The notes below the pieces were generated by a model, which saw nothing but the letters and a program-made list of their open reading frames with translations, had not been told where the DNA came from and did no database searches. A DNA stretch of 64,000 bases from Galbula dea (taxonomy: Eukaryota; Chordata; Aves; Piciformes; Galbulidae), in the NCBI GenBank assembly GCA_013399015.1, contig VWZX01005789.1:1373-65372 (forward strand), given 5' to 3'. The first letter of the stretch is position 1. The number at the start of each line of letters is the position of its first letter. The position numbers and the translations under genes are program-made. This document shows, piece by piece, positions 22,739 through 37,700 of the stretch.

Positions 22739-25700
22739 CTAAGAACAAAATGACAAGCTTTAGAAGCATATCAGACATTTAGCAAAGTACGAGATTTAAA
22801 CATAGTTGGTTCTGCACCACTCTACTGATTTCTCACTACATCTTTTTCAAGATCCTAAAATGACACTATGATATAAATTACATTCATATTTGAATTATTT
22901 TTTCAACAAGTCAGAGCAGCTTCAAATTTTTAGAGCGCCTACACTTACATTACATTCTTGAACTACAGGAAAAGCTGCTTGTTTGATAAAAAAAAGCATT
23001 AAAATTAAATTGGGTAAATTTATGTCCCATGAAGTTTCTTAAAGACATGCATATACAGAGTTCAACCTAGTAATGTGGAACAACAAGGCCTATAGAAGAT
23101 GTCACTGTTGGACCATCACAGGCTTGGGGTTTTTTTTCCTTGACATAAAAGTCACCTCTTTAATGCTCCAATTATTTGTTGACTAAAATTACCAAACTTC
23201 TACTTATTAGAAATCTTCAGTCTAAGACAAACTGACAGCTGTCTTTTATGGAATGATTCCACTCACAAGAACTCGTGTCTGTGATGGTTTGGACGTGGCT
23301 TTCTGCCAAATACCCAAACTCACAGTGTAAGCTTTCTTCCCTCCCACCCTTCCTTCTCAGAGTAATGAAAAACGCTGTAGGACAATTAGAGAGTCCAAAA
23401 TAATTAAAGTATATTAGAGATTAATACATATATCTAAACAACACCATATACAAAGTGAAGAGAGCCCCCAAATAGCCCCCCTGGGAGGGGAAGGGAAAGG
23501 GTAAGGGAGAAGGGAAGGGAAAAAGGGACAAGGGAAAAAGAAAGCAGAGAAGAGAGACCGAAACAGATATGCGAGTTAAAGAAAATAAATCTCACTACCA
23601 CTATTGTTGAAGTACAGGAACCGCTGCTCCCAAGGCCTACCAGGCCTCACTCCCCCACACGGGCAGGACCGACAGCAGAGAAGCTGCGTCTCTGAATCCA
23701 CCGGAGGGAAGAGAGCGAGCAGGCTTCTGCTCTCCTTATTTATACTGTTGGTCACGTGGAATTGCATGGAATACTGGGACCTTCTGACCACTTCCCTGGT
23801 TACAAGCTGGTTACAATCTGGCTACCAGGGAAGTGGCCTGGGCAAAACCACTACAATGTCAAAATTCCGCATGATTTCTGTGGTAAGATCTTCGAGTTCT
23901 CAGACTTTTTTGAATCAGAAGAATTATAGGAAAAAATTATGCTGCAGTAAGAGTAAGAATTCACTTTCTGAAATCAATGCGTTGATTTAGATTCCAACAC
24001 AAAACTTGTGCAGCCACTGCTCATTTTCTTTTTGTCCTAATTCAAGTGTTTCACACATCAAGAAATTATTATCAGTATTTAAAATCTGCATATGGTTCCA
24101 AACCAATACAATGTAAAGATGTAACCTGAAATTTAAGAACCACCCTCCCACCTGCTTCCCCCAAGCAAAACTGAACAGAATGTTGACTCAGTAGTTTTAA
24201 GGTTTGCAAGTGTAAATGAAAATCTATAAGAATATGGTTCCATGCAGTCACAGCCACCAACACTATCCTATGGTTAGGTAACAAGAGAAAAAAAATCTGC
24301 CAAATCATCAAGCTGAACTACTCACCCTGTGGCAACAGAGGAGGAAAAAGCGAGACTGCCCCTTCCACCAACAGTCTGCCATTACATTGGCTATATACCA
24401 CAGCGTGAGGGTGCTGTTTCACACAGCACTCTTTTTAAGAGTTAATGGCATGTTCCTTTAAAGCCAGTCTTGCTTATCACCCTTCAACTACTGGCAAAGC
24501 TGCTACCTTGACTTCTGAAGCTCTTGGGAAACCTTTAATCCCACTCTCTATGTTAACAAAATTCACCACAGTAATCTCCCTGCCCTGCTTTAACCAGAAA
24601 CATTCAGGGAGCTCTCTCCTCAATTATTATCCTCCTTTCTAGTGGTTTAAAATGAAAACAATAAAGAAAGAATTTAAATATATTGATGTACTTTACCGAA
24701 GCATTTGCACCAGCAAGTGCCTGCAACATTTGCTGGACAAACTGCTGGTGACCAGGTTCCGCAGTTCCTGATGCTGGACTTGTATTTTCACTGGGAACAG
24801 AACTAGGTACAGTGGATCCTGTAGGAGCTCCAGTGCTTGCCAATCCACCTAAACCAGGATTAAATCTGCATAAATTACAAAAAAAGTAGTACACCAGTTG
24901 AGTAACAAATACTAGCTTGTCTTCTTATTTACTTACTGAGTACAAAATCCTATAGAAGAAGGGATGACAAGTTAACTACTAAGACAAAGACCAGAGTCAT
25001 CACTATTTAGAAGCACAGGGCAAGCAAAACATGGCTGATTCTATAACAAGTTTAGTTAAAACTAAAAAAAGGCAAGAGGAGAAGTCTTTCATAAAAACTA
25101 CATAAATCTCTACATGTAAAAAGACTGCACAACATAACACAAGAGAAAAGTTCTTGTCTAAATCTGTAATACTGATTCTTACCCTGGTATAAGCCCTGGT
25201 GCTTCTGTTGCTAGTGTCTGCAAGCCCTGCTGAATCTGTAGCAGGGCCTGCATTGCTCTAGGGTTTGACATAGCCGATAATGTGTCAGGATTCTGCATCT
25301 AAGAAAAAGAGAGAAACTCTTTAGTCATATGCAGTTGTTCAAAGTTAATCTTTATTACTAGATGTTTCATAAAAATCTGACACTTCAGAACTTGTTTTTC
25401 AACTTTGAATATTTACATGAAATCCTTCAGGTATTTTTTTTTCTTTTTTATTTTTTAGAAAACTTTCATGGGAAGTGATCAATGAACTCTCTAGATGTGG
25501 ACAAATCCTTTTGAATGAGAAGCACAAAAGGAGAAGGAGGTGGAACATCTTCCTTATGAGGAAAGGCTGAGGGAGCTGGGTCTCTTTAGCTTGGAGAAGA
25601 GGAGACTAAGGGGTGACTTCATCTATGTTTTTAAGTATGTGAAGGGTAGGTGTCAGGAGGATGGGGTCAGGCTCTTCTCGGTGAAGCCCAGTGACAGGAC

Positions 25701-28700
25701 AAGAGGCAATGGCTGTAAGCTGAAACATAGGAGATTCCATGTGAATACACATAGAAATTTTTTCCCAGTGAGGGTGCCAGAGCACTGGCACAGACTGCCC
25801 AGAGAGGCTGTGGAGTCTCCTTCTCTGGAGGTATTCAAAACCCATCTGGATGCGCTTCTGTGTGAGCTGATCTAGACAGTCCTGCTGTGACAGGGGGGCT
25901 GGACTAAATGATCTTTTGAGGTCCCTTCCAACTCCTAACATTCTGTGATTCTGTGTGATTCTGTGACTCGTTTAGTGCCCTCATAGCCTAGAGAAATGCA
26001 AACAGATACCTTGCAAAACATACCAGCAAACAACCGTATAACATTCAAGGGCTCTCACTCTATTGTGACTTCATGCTGGTTTTGGGTGGGGTACAGTTAA
26101 TTTTCTTCGTAGTAGCAGGCAAGGGGATAAATTTTTGATGTGTGCTTGAAACAGTGTTGATAATACATGGGTAGTTTTGTTATTGCCAAGCACTGCACAA
26201 AGGCCTTTTCTGCTCCTCACTGCACCCCACAATTGAGTAGGTAGGGGTGAACAAGAAGACTGGAAGGGCCACAGCCAGGACAGATGACCCCAACTGACCA
26301 AAGGGATACTTCCTACCATGTGACATCACGCTGAACATACAAAGCTGAGGGAAGAAGGAGGAAAGCCAGGGACATTTGGAGTGATGGCATTTGTCTTCCT
26401 AAGTAACAATTACGTGTGCTGGAGCCCTGCTGTCCTGGAGATGGATGAACACCTGAAGTCCTTATTTTGCTTTGCTTGCATGCATGGCTTTTGCTTTACC
26501 TATTAAACTGTTTTTACCTCAACTTATCCATGAGTTTTCTCTCTTTTCCTATTCTCTACCCCATCTCACCATGAGAGGGGTGAGTGAGTGACTGTGTGGT
26601 GGTACGTTGTGGACTTCTGCAGACTTCAATTAAAAACTGTCTTTCACATCTATAGATAATTTAACGGGCAAAAACCTTTTCATTTCTGAAATTAAATGTC
26701 CAGAAACCTGACTATTTTAAATTTGGGTTTGGCTGGGACAGAGTTAATTTTATTCCTAGTAGCTGACACAAGAGCTGTTTTTTGGATTTAGTGTGAGAAC
26801 AATGTTGATAACATACTCATATTTTAGCTGTTGCTAAGTAGCACTTATCTTAAAGTTTCCATGTTCTGCCAACAAGCTGGTGCACAAGAATCTGGGAGGG
26901 AGCATGGCCAGGACAGCTGACCTAAACTAGACAACGGAAAATTCCATACTACAGAACAGTATATAAAACAGCAGCAAGTGGCTTTGGGGTGCAAATCACT
27001 GCTTGGGCATCACTTGTCCTTTCTTGGATTTTATTTCTCTCTTTGTATTCTTTTTCACTACAATTTTTATTAAATGTTAGTATTTTATTTTAGTTATTAA
27101 AGTGTTCTTATTTCAACCTATAAGATTTATTTTTTTTCCTGATTCTCCTCCCCCTTCCACTGGGAAGGGGAAAGAGTAAGTGAGCAGCTGAGTGGTGCTT
27201 TGTTCCTGGCTGAGGTTACATCACGGCAGATACAAAACCAAAACTAGTGACTTATGCTCACCCCTCCTAGAGATACCACAGGTAAGTGAAAAGTAATGTG
27301 TTTCAGCCACAAGTGACACAATCTTGGTAGCCAGACCTACTTCAAATAGCAGACAGGATTATTAACCTTAGCAGCCTTCACTTGGCAAACAGACCAAATT
27401 CCCTCAGCTGCAAAAATGTTTTCAATTCACATACAAATCACAGATTAAGGTAAAACTTCCTCTCTTGCAGAGTAGAATTGCACAACAGGGCATGAACTCT
27501 GCTCTGGAGTATGGATGCATAGTAAGACTTAAGCACAGCAAATTGTTAATACTCTCCATTCATCTCTTGGATTTTTATCTTCCTGATCACTAGAAGTCAG
27601 AGAACAACTACATATATATATAGCTGGCAACATTTACTCAAATTTTAAAGAGGAAAGCAGTTTTGGTTTTTCAAAGAAACCTGCCACAAATATTTAAAGA
27701 AAATACTTGAGCCACAACTTACTGTCTGATATTTGGAGTCGTTTTACAGAAATAGTAGCCCAATAATTCCCGGAGCACTTAGGTGACCTGGATCTTGTCT
27801 CTATTAATGTTATTAATTCCACTTGTTAAGTAGTAGCAATTCTTTCATAGTTCTGCTGGGTCATTGCCCTTTATTGCAAAAGATGCCTTCCATTATGCAG
27901 AGAACATTCCATGGTTTCTCTCACTCAATCCCATAACAAAAACACCAGTAGATAAGCAAGCAAGTAAAAGCTGCAATACTATTAACGTTCTACAAATACC
28001 CAGATTATTTCTCCACTTTACTTCACCTGCCAATGCTGCTGATCATCTGACCTAACACAGTGAATACAACAGGTGTGCGGTTAAACCCAAAGGTGATAGT
28101 GGCAGAGGAGATACACAAAGGAAATACAAATGATTCCTACTGTGTCTTCATTAAATACCACTTATTCACAGATTTCAGAACATGAAAGTGGTATATGTGT
28201 CTGTGATAATTATTGTACTCATAAAACCACCTAAATGCAATCAGATCTTGGCAAAACACATTTACTCTGACTTTCAAATGACTGCCTAAAGATGCACTGG
28301 ATTAAGTTTTCAATTCCTAAAAAAAAAAAAAAAAATCTTGCTTGCTCCTTTGTAAGGATCACAGTACTACTACAACCGTGACAGCTAATATCAAGCAGAT
28401 GTATGGGCTGCAACAAAGGGGAACATGGTGGTATGTCAATCTTTATAGGCAAAAAACTTCAGAATCCACTTCTTTGGAATTAGCTAATGACTTGACCCAT
28501 TCAAGTCATACTGTAAGATTTTTTTTCACGAACATTTAAGCCAGGTTTGGAAAGGTACAAGAAGAGCATAGTTCTAGTAGAAGGAAAAGTACTCATTGAC
28601 TTTGAATCTGCAAAACAAATCACACTGCAAACAGGTGTTCTTTGGCTGGTGCACAGTAACAATTATTATTTCTTCTGAGCAAAGAAGCAAGAGCAACTCT

Positions 28701-31700
28701 AAGCAGTTGTGACCAAAATACCAACTAAAAGTTAGGTTTAATTTTTTAAAGGGATAGAGACATTAAGCAAGAATTTGGGACAATCTAACTTGGTGTCTAA
28801 AGCTAATGGGAATGTATTACGGAATCTAGGTTTTAAACAAATCAAGGAAAGCCATAAGTTTACTGAAAACTTTGCTCATTGTCTTGCAGACATTTATTAA
28901 TAGGTAATTTCTCATCTTACTTGCTGGAGAAATGTTGGAAGTTGTTGTCTCATTTGTTCCTGAAGTTGTGGATTTCCAGCAAATAAAGGATTATTTAACA
29001 TCATCTATGGGAGAAAAATATTTAACTTCAAAGATCAAGCAGTAAAAAACACACCGGCTCTTAAGACAACTCTTTACATAGTAACAGTCTACGAAAAGAA
29101 CCTCACAAAATACTCAAACTACTTCTTCTTTGGCCACAAATTGTTATGAACCATCAGCCTGAACACAGTGTAAGGGGTTTTTTGTGTTTGTTTTGAGAGG
29201 GAGAAGGGGGTTAGTGCTGGGTTTTGCTCTTTTTTTGCTTCAGTTTGGTTGCTGTTGATGGTTGTTTTGGTTTTGTTCTTTAACTGAATAAATTGTCATA
29301 TATCTGCCGAGAGAGTTTCATCTGTATTAGAAGAAAATCCTCTTCTGCTCAGCCTCCACTACAGATCTAAATGGTTGTTTCCCTTTAAAAATTAACTGAG
29401 GGATATTTTCCAAGGAAGTATTTTGTACAGAAAATGTTTTATAAAACTCAGTTGAGAATTTGATTTTGGACATCACTGCTTTAAATAAAATTGGACAGTA
29501 CTTCCATGATACCATTCATAAAACAGCATCTGCAATTTTACAGCAACCATGGGTCACAAAAGAGAAGCTAAAAACAGAATAATGCCTAGAAACAGCACCA
29601 ACTCCCCTCCTTCACTTCTCCCAAGTTAGTGGACCTATTTATTTACTGATAGATCTACCTTTATTTAGCACTAAAGCATTTGTTTTGTCCAATTGGTTCT
29701 TACGCTGGGTTACACGTTTAGGGCAGTATAAAACGTACACAAGCTCACAAGTTATCTCAGTAGTATACCTGGCATGGGATCCAACTACAAATTGAAGAAG
29801 GTCACTGCAACAAACTGTTGAATATAAGTAGGTAATACTCTCAGTAAATTAGGGATTAACATTAAACACTGGGCCATTCAGTTGTTGAGACACTGGTAGA
29901 AGTGAAAATGTATCTGTACCGTAGATTCCACTTTTTTTTGTGCGCCTGTGGTTTTTTGGTTGGTTTTGTTTGTGTTTTACTTCAATACACACAATACATT
30001 ACTACATGAAAGGCATTTACCTGTACTGCAAGATCTGGATTCTGGCTTAATGACTGCATCATGCTTCTCATATAGGGTGCAGACAACATATTCTGCATAA
30101 GTTGTGGGTTTTCTGTTATCTGCTGTAGTAAGCTCTGCATTCCGGGTGTGTTGAACATACCAGCTTAAAAAAAGTAAAAGGTTGCTTTAGTAAACATCCT
30201 GACTGTCACTGGATGAAGCAGACTAGCAGGCTACCTATAACCACTTGGTTTCTAAGAGTTTTAATCCCCGAAATACACTTTGGTGTAGCTCTGCTTATCC
30301 AGATGCACCTTCCCCGGACATTAAGACAGAGGCTGTGTCCAACAAGTAGTCTCACTAAGTATCTGAATTATCTGTTTTAAATGTTTTTACACTTGTCTCC
30401 AAAGAGAAGAAATATTATAGATTCCCTACCTTTGTTATTTTATGGCAACATAAAAGTACTATTATCACTCCTAGTTTACTTTTCATGTTTGTTTTTCTAC
30501 ACAGGACTTGTGATACAAGTCAAATGTTCTACAAAAGTAAACAGCAATAAAAGCTTTCAATCAAAACCAGAGTCTCTTTCTAATGATAGAATCATTTCAA
30601 ACTCCCAAGTACATGCAAATATATACATCTGCAGTAACAAACACACCTCCCAGTCCAGGTCCCAAATTTGGTACAGTTGAGCTCTGTCTTGTACTGCCAG
30701 AGGTGCTATTTCCAGTACTATTGCCTCCGCTCTCACCACTGGTGCTAGTACTTGTTGTGGAAGCCTGGGAGCTGGACTGAGTAGCCCAGGGATTTGGTAG
30801 AGGATCTCTATTTTCTGTACGAGATGGCTGACTGTCCCCACCTGTTGATGCATTGCTTACTAAAGAAGCAAATGGGTTACCTCCAAACTACAAAGGAAAG
30901 AAAACATGTATCATCTACTCAATCCAACCAATTTTATGTCTGCTATAAATTCCAAGTTACCTTTGAAAAATTACACATGAAGATAAATGTTGATGGCTCC
31001 TGATCAGTCATACTTGCTATTCTACACTAATTCATTGTAAATAATCTGAAAAGATGCCCACATTGAGAGATACCAACACCTCAAAAAACAATTAAATCAT
31101 ACTTCTTTTTGAAAGCAGTTTTGCTTCTACATTGGTATTATGATCAAAGTAAGATTATACCTTGCACTGGTTTTCAACTTGAAAACTTTTTTTTCTTCCC
31201 ATCTTAGGTTCTGGAACCTAAGTTACTAAATACATCCTGAACCTCAGTATTTTAAGGAAAAGAATTAAAGGAACTCAGATTTAACTAATACAGAAATTCA
31301 TTAACTTTAAAATAGCTTCTCAAACACACTAAGTGGTATCTATATTTCTTCAAGCTTAGAAGAGCACAGAAATTTTAAAGATCTTTCTCTCCCAAGAGTA
31401 TGAGGTCATACAGTGACTCCAGACTTCAGGAAATGTTTCATCAAGAACACATTTGGAAATTTACATTACTTGTTTTTATTTGAAAAAAATATTGACTTTG
31501 AGTGGAATTTGCAGTCTTTTCTCACCTGTTCCTGTGCTGCATTCAGCATTGGCTCCTGAATATCTGTGTACATACGTCGCAAGGCATTGTATCCCCCTGG
31601 TATACTTTCAAGGTTGCTCAAGGCTCGGTCTTGGTTTCGCATCATTTCCTGCATCATTGCAGGGTTTCTAGCAAGTTCTAGTGTCTAGAAAGCAGAATGT

Positions 31701-34700
31701 TTAATCTGTATTAATAAGAAATCTAATTTAAAGTAAAAACATTAGCATTTGGCAATATCTCAGCTTCCACTGTCTAACTCAGTTTTAAATTATGATTACA
31801 GCCAAATCAAGATGTCAGCTTAATAGGGAGTCAATTGAATTTGATCTTTAGCTAGCTTTCTACCACAACTGTCTCTCTGCTTGCTGGGTCAGGCAGCAAT
31901 TGGCTAAACAGATATAACGTATTGACTGAACAATTCTTTTCTTTCTTCAGCTTTTCAACACAAAATATTCCTACCATTTCTATCATCATTATTGCAGGCA
32001 GCCTATAATATGAACTTTATAATAAATGCCTACACTGTATTTATTTGAGTTTTGATACCTTCTGTCACACAGCGTATCTTAAATACCATCTACTTTTAAA
32101 AGAACTCAGAAATACCTACAGTTAGATAAAAATGAAAATAGGTAGTATTTTGGAGAGTTACTGCTTTTGGTAAACTCGTTCTCTAAACAACAGAAGTTTC
32201 CAAGCACACACGGGGACATCTAACTGTAACCTCAGAAGGCCTGATTACAGAGTTTTCAATGTCTTTCAAAATCATGCTGCTTATTTTCTGAATTATCAAT
32301 CTATTTCAGGTATTAACAACCAGAAATACAAACATCAGTTGCCAAAAGGGGCCTTTTATAACCTAAATACTTATAGAATGTTACAGAATGTTTAAGCACT
32401 CAACTAACCATATTCAAGTCGTCTTCTGCTGTTCACAGTTACAGCATAATCAAGGGTCATTAACTCAGAGAGCTCCTTTAACATACCTGTCTCATTATAT
32501 CTGGATTATTCAGCATGTGACTGATTTCTGGATTTCTCTGTATCAGTTGCTGCATTTGAGGGTTAGCCATAATTAACTGCCTCATCAAGTCAGGATTTGA
32601 AAGCATGCTCTGAACAAATGGATTTTCCATTATCTGAACCATCATTTCTGGATTGGACATAAGTTGTCGTTGCATCTGACTTTGTAACTCCGAAAAGTTT
32701 GACGTGTTTAAACCCAGGCTACTGAGACCTGCCAAACCTCCAAGGCCACCTTTAAGAGGATGAAAAAAAATACAATTGATCTTTCAGCTTCTAGTATACT
32801 TCTAAACATATGCAGATTCTTTCTAGATACAAAATACTTGAACATATCCCATACTTCAAAGTAACAAAATCAAGTGTAAAGTCCACCTCTGCAAGGCTGT
32901 TCAGGAGTTACGCATTAAGAGTTTGCTTCTTTTAGAAACAAGGCACATAACTAAAACTCCAACAAACTGCATCTGAAATACAACCTGCTACAAGTATAAC
33001 AGCTTTTCTTGTCACTTTCCACAGTGAAGATACAAGGAATGTTTGAGTTCTGGGGTCTTAGGTTCCTCCCCACCCCAGCAACAGTTTCAAATGCATTTGT
33101 AACAATCATTTATCTGTCTTCTGTTGGTTAGACTGTATCAAGAGAGATTTCTCAATATAACTCATTCCCTAACCCAATTACAAGTAGAGCTCTTCTTCTT
33201 AATAATGCACCAAGAACAAACTATCCTTTGAATTCCCCTCCTTTGCTGAGTCCAAACGAAAAATTTCAGAAGGTACTAGTCAGTCTGAAGAACTGTTTAC
33301 ACCTACGAAAGTAATTACTTACTATGGTTAACTTCTCCAATCCTACCTCCTCCCTGAACCCCAAAAGCAAATGAGATGGAAAACAATGAACAAAAAACTC
33401 CACTGTGATTGTGGAAATACAGAATTTAATAGACTGAAGCCTCTGTATTAACAAAGGAAAAGACTTGATAATATTAGCAGGCCTGGATCCTGAGAAATAC
33501 TGAATTGTGAGATAAGCAGGAATTTTGTTACTTCTGTTCCAGATCTTGGCTTCATGTTACAGGTCCCATTTCGTCAATACTCTCTCTCTTCCTCTCCTCA
33601 AAGCAACTCTGATGCACTTTTAGGGAGTACTGGGATACTGAAAGGAGTTTCATTACCCACAGTGCCAGAATGTAACATCAGTGGCACCTTACTCCTGAAG
33701 GTGAAACAGCACAAGTCTGAAGTTCCATATATAAAATTAAGGAAAAAACTTTCCTTTGGTAACTGATCAGAAACCTTCTATAACCAATATCATAGATATC
33801 CGTAATCAGAGTTCTGGGTAGTGTGTTTGCTTGGGGTTTTTTAAAAGCTTTTAAAGAAGAAAGCTTCATGGACAATTACCTGAATCCAAGAGAAGATACC
33901 CACCATGCTACCTAACAAATATTCTTACCCAAGTTAAAAGGGTTACTATTTGTTGAAGGTGGTGTTGAGGTACTACTGCTTGATGTTGATGTGGTAGCAG
34001 TACTTCCAGTGGTGTTTGCTTGTTGAGCTGGGTGGTCTTGTGATCTAAAAAAAAAAAAAGTAAGTTTAAAAGATGCAAGTTAATCTAAATAATGCCATTA
34101 AATACAGGAATAGTAACATACTTGAGAATCTTAATTTACATTCTGATTCTTTCTCGCACATCACAGCATTATCTCTAGATACAAATCTTTCTCAGATGCA
34201 TATAATGTTGTTTTTCAGACCCGTAGTTTGAAACACTAAGAAAACAGACAGGCATCATCTGCAGCTATTACCTCCTTCTCACCCTGTTCCCAGGTTGCCT
34301 GCCAATGAATTGTTTCCTCTGTTCTTACCTTGCTTTAAGGATCCTTGCCTTGTTCCACTGCACTCAAATACTACTTACTGATTACATGCCTGGGTCTTAA
34401 AGAAAGCCTACCAAGACTTAATATCAGAATTCCTTCATGTCACATCTTTAAGAGGAACACTGTACTGAATGGGAAAACTCAGTTAACATCTTATTTCATT
34501 AGAAGGCAAGTATCAGAATATGAAGAACCTTTAAGACTTCAAGAACAGGATAAAAAACACAGTTACACAAGGTTAAAGCCAGCTAATTTGGCACAGGCAC
34601 TGAGAGCTACCCAAGTTATATACTCATCACATCTTTCTGCTCTAGAGACATAAACACAATCACTGACATGTACTAAAAGAGATCAAGGAACTGAGCTTCT

Positions 34701-37700
34701 GTAAAACTAACCTGGCCTCTATTCGGAAGAAACAGGCTAGTTTGAAACCCAAGTCAGCTCTACAGTCTGGTTCAACAATCAGTCTTATAAATGCCTGTAT
34801 TTGCAGAACTACAGCATAAAATAATTGTAGAATTATTACGAATTGTAGAATTATTATGAATTCAGACCTCACACAAAGATTTAAGGATTCAACAGTACAC
34901 TAAATTTCATACCTCAGTTTATCTCAGAGCACCTTTCTGCTACACTAAAATTTTGTGCATGTTTCACTAAAGCAAAGATTAGGAAAAAGAAAAACAAGCA
35001 AAAACATACAAACAAAAAACCACCATGCCTGAGAGATACCTCAGGTCCAGAGGTTTCCCTGAGGTTTCTAAGAGTTCTCTGACTCCAGGCTAAACATTAG
35101 CCACCAAAATGATAGACAGAAACTAAAGGAACAATGAAATACTCTGCACACTTGGCAAGTTCTTTCACCAAATCACCTCACTAGCTGAGAAGTAGCCCAT
35201 CTGCTGTTATACTCTGCTGATTTCACCAGTACTCTTCTAAACAGGCAAATAAAACATGGCATGGCATATCATGAAGGTATAGGATGCCATGGGACAAATC
35301 ACATCATTCAAGTTCTTACTGATGTTCTGAGTGTGAAAGAGGAGAAATTAATTCAAGTCCATAGTTCTTCGAAAACTTATGTTCATAGCAGTTCCTATGA
35401 ATACAGTTTTGTATATTTTCATTTACGTTCCTTTCTTGTTTCCTTTTTTTTTTTCTTTCAGGTCTATGAAAACACACAGATATTCTGTTGAATGAAAACG
35501 CATTCTAGAGAAAACCTTCTAGACACAGACAGACATTAACAACCTATGAAAAGGAGTACCTGGATACCTGGCTTTGGTAAAAGCTGTCCTGACATAAGGA
35601 ACTGAGTAAAAATCCTTGGACCCCCAGAAGAACAAATACTAATACTCTGTAACATTAATAGCAACTGTGGACTCCAAACAGAAGGCAATTACCATTAGCC
35701 AAGCAGCTGCAACTTCAGTGAGGGAGACTACAGACTACATACTGACTTCCGCTAGAGACAGGCGATCTCCTTTGGTCTAGAAACCACATAAATCTTTCCT
35801 CCATAAGCAGAAGGAAAATAATAAGCATAAAACCCTATTTGTTTTTTCAACCGAGAAACTATTTCAAGAAGCAATCGTACCTCTTCAAGTAACAGACGAG
35901 AATGCTTCTCAAAGCAGAAAAGTAGGAAAGACCAAAAACTTGCAGTTCACAGTGCTTTTATGGACATTGGGGTTAAGGTAATCACTTGAGTGTCAAAGCC
36001 TGTTAGCCTCATATCTTTTAAAGTGCACATCATCTTTTATATCCAGTTTGCCATTATGTTTCCTCCTGTCATTTTTGAACAAATTATAATGTTGACTTTA
36101 CTAGAGGTTTGCTTTCAGAAATTCAGTGTCTCTTCAGCACCCACTGCTAATCACCCATTGCTACTCTGACACTGTAAAACCAGGTTCCAACATTACACAG
36201 GAAGCCTGTAACATTCTGGAAAACATAGCACAGTAATAAAAAGATCTTTTTTCAACAAGGATTGGCTGGGATATATAAGGATTCCTGTTTGAAAATTACA
36301 TGTCTAATATGGTTTAGAATGGAAAAGATGATCAGATCTAGTTTTAGAAAAGAAATTCTGTCTATTAAGACATATGCAGGAACAGTGGCAGCAACAGTCA
36401 TCACAGAAGTAAATGGCATAGCGTAAAGTGGTTGAAAGCAATCTGATCTTGATACATGTGGCCAAAACTCAGCATTTGCCAGGCCACACTGATAGGGTCC
36501 AAATTTTGCCTTTCTGGCCAAGCATAAAATTGAGGTATTTTAATAAGAATAATACTGAGATGGCTCAGAATAATGACATACTTTCTCAAAGATGATTTTC
36601 TTTCTACTGACAATTCTCTTTAACAAGTCACAGGTACGTATTTTTAGTTTATTCAAGCAAAACTAGTAAGTAAAAACATTACTGCCACATTTGAAGATAG
36701 GGTAGAAACATGTCAAGGGTCTGTCGTTTTCGGTTTGTACTTCCTTGTCTGAGACATGATTAAAACATTCTGAAGATAATGGTAATAAGTTTTTTCTAAA
36801 ATTATTCAAAAGAAATGGGAGAGAAGGGAGACAAGGACCTAAATGCTGACAGAATCATCCAGGAACACCAAAAATTCCCCAAAAGCCATAAACGTGGCAT
36901 TGCGCATAGGTGTTCCTTTGCACAGAGCCTAAGTACAACAAGGTATGAGAGGCTGGCACTGGTATTTCAGTATGTATAGTAATTGTAGGTCAAACCTCTG
37001 AATCCCCTGAAGACTGTACAAGTCAAAAATATCACTATCATCATGAGTACTATCACTACTCATGAAGCTACTCCTCTATGTTCAATACTGAAGGCAAAAA
37101 AAGCACAAGTCACAACAGCAGAATACTAGTTTAGATGTATGAAACAAAAAAAGTGCAGTATTACCTAAATCTGTATACAAGATTGGCCTAAATTTCAGTC
37201 TGGGGAGGCATAAAGCAGGGAAGGGAGACCTGCGCCAGTGCAACCAAGTGCGTTTTGACAAGAGGCATAATTCCATGACAGAGAAGACAATCCCACCAGG
37301 ATGTGAACATGAAAACTGGAAGACATCATTTTCAACAGGTGCTTAAATTTAGCACTAAGGTTACTAATAGACCTTTGTGACTAGGTGAAGTTAGGAAAGA
37401 GAGAAAAGAAATATGCTCTCCCTTAAGTTCCATGCTCTTTTTTTCATCATCTGACATGTTTTCACAGACGGAGTTCCTCACCACGAACAGGAAAGACTTA
37501 AGTAGAAAAAGAGCAGGAACACTTTCAGTCTAGAACGACCATGTTATCGTCTAAGCAATTCAATTGAGGGTTACATCGCCCCACTTGCTGAAAAGATTTT
37601 TTAGCTGAGTCTTCCTTCTGGACAGGTGACATATAGCTCAAATGATCCAACTTTCTTACTGTCATTTTAAAGGTGCCTCACCAAAACAAAACAAAAAAAT

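Larger units (their letters stand above)
25299..28920 (-). other. UBQLN1: UBQLN1 intron 8
   Basis: 3622-bp intron. It carries a CR1 3' end (25535-25962), two solo LTRs (26074-26615 and 26724-27228), all antisense to UBQLN1, and a 15-nt-class oligo-A at about 28320-28335. The remainder is unremarkable. Confidence 0.8.

Noticed and set aside
23604..23990. 128-codon plus-strand ORF
   Set aside because: It lies mostly inside a solo LTR, runs antisense to its TATA box, and has no recognisable domain.
26074..27228. The two LTRs as the ends of one provirus
   Set aside because: They differ in sequence and subfamily and only about 110 bp separates them, with no retroviral coding remains.
30557..30853. 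Minus-strand ORF of 98 codons over UBQLN1 exon 6
   Set aside because: Out-of-frame shadow of the UBQLN1 coding exon.
34345..34653. 102-codon plus-strand ORF in UBQLN1 intron 2
   Set aside because: No domain, no splice context, and composition like the surrounding intron.
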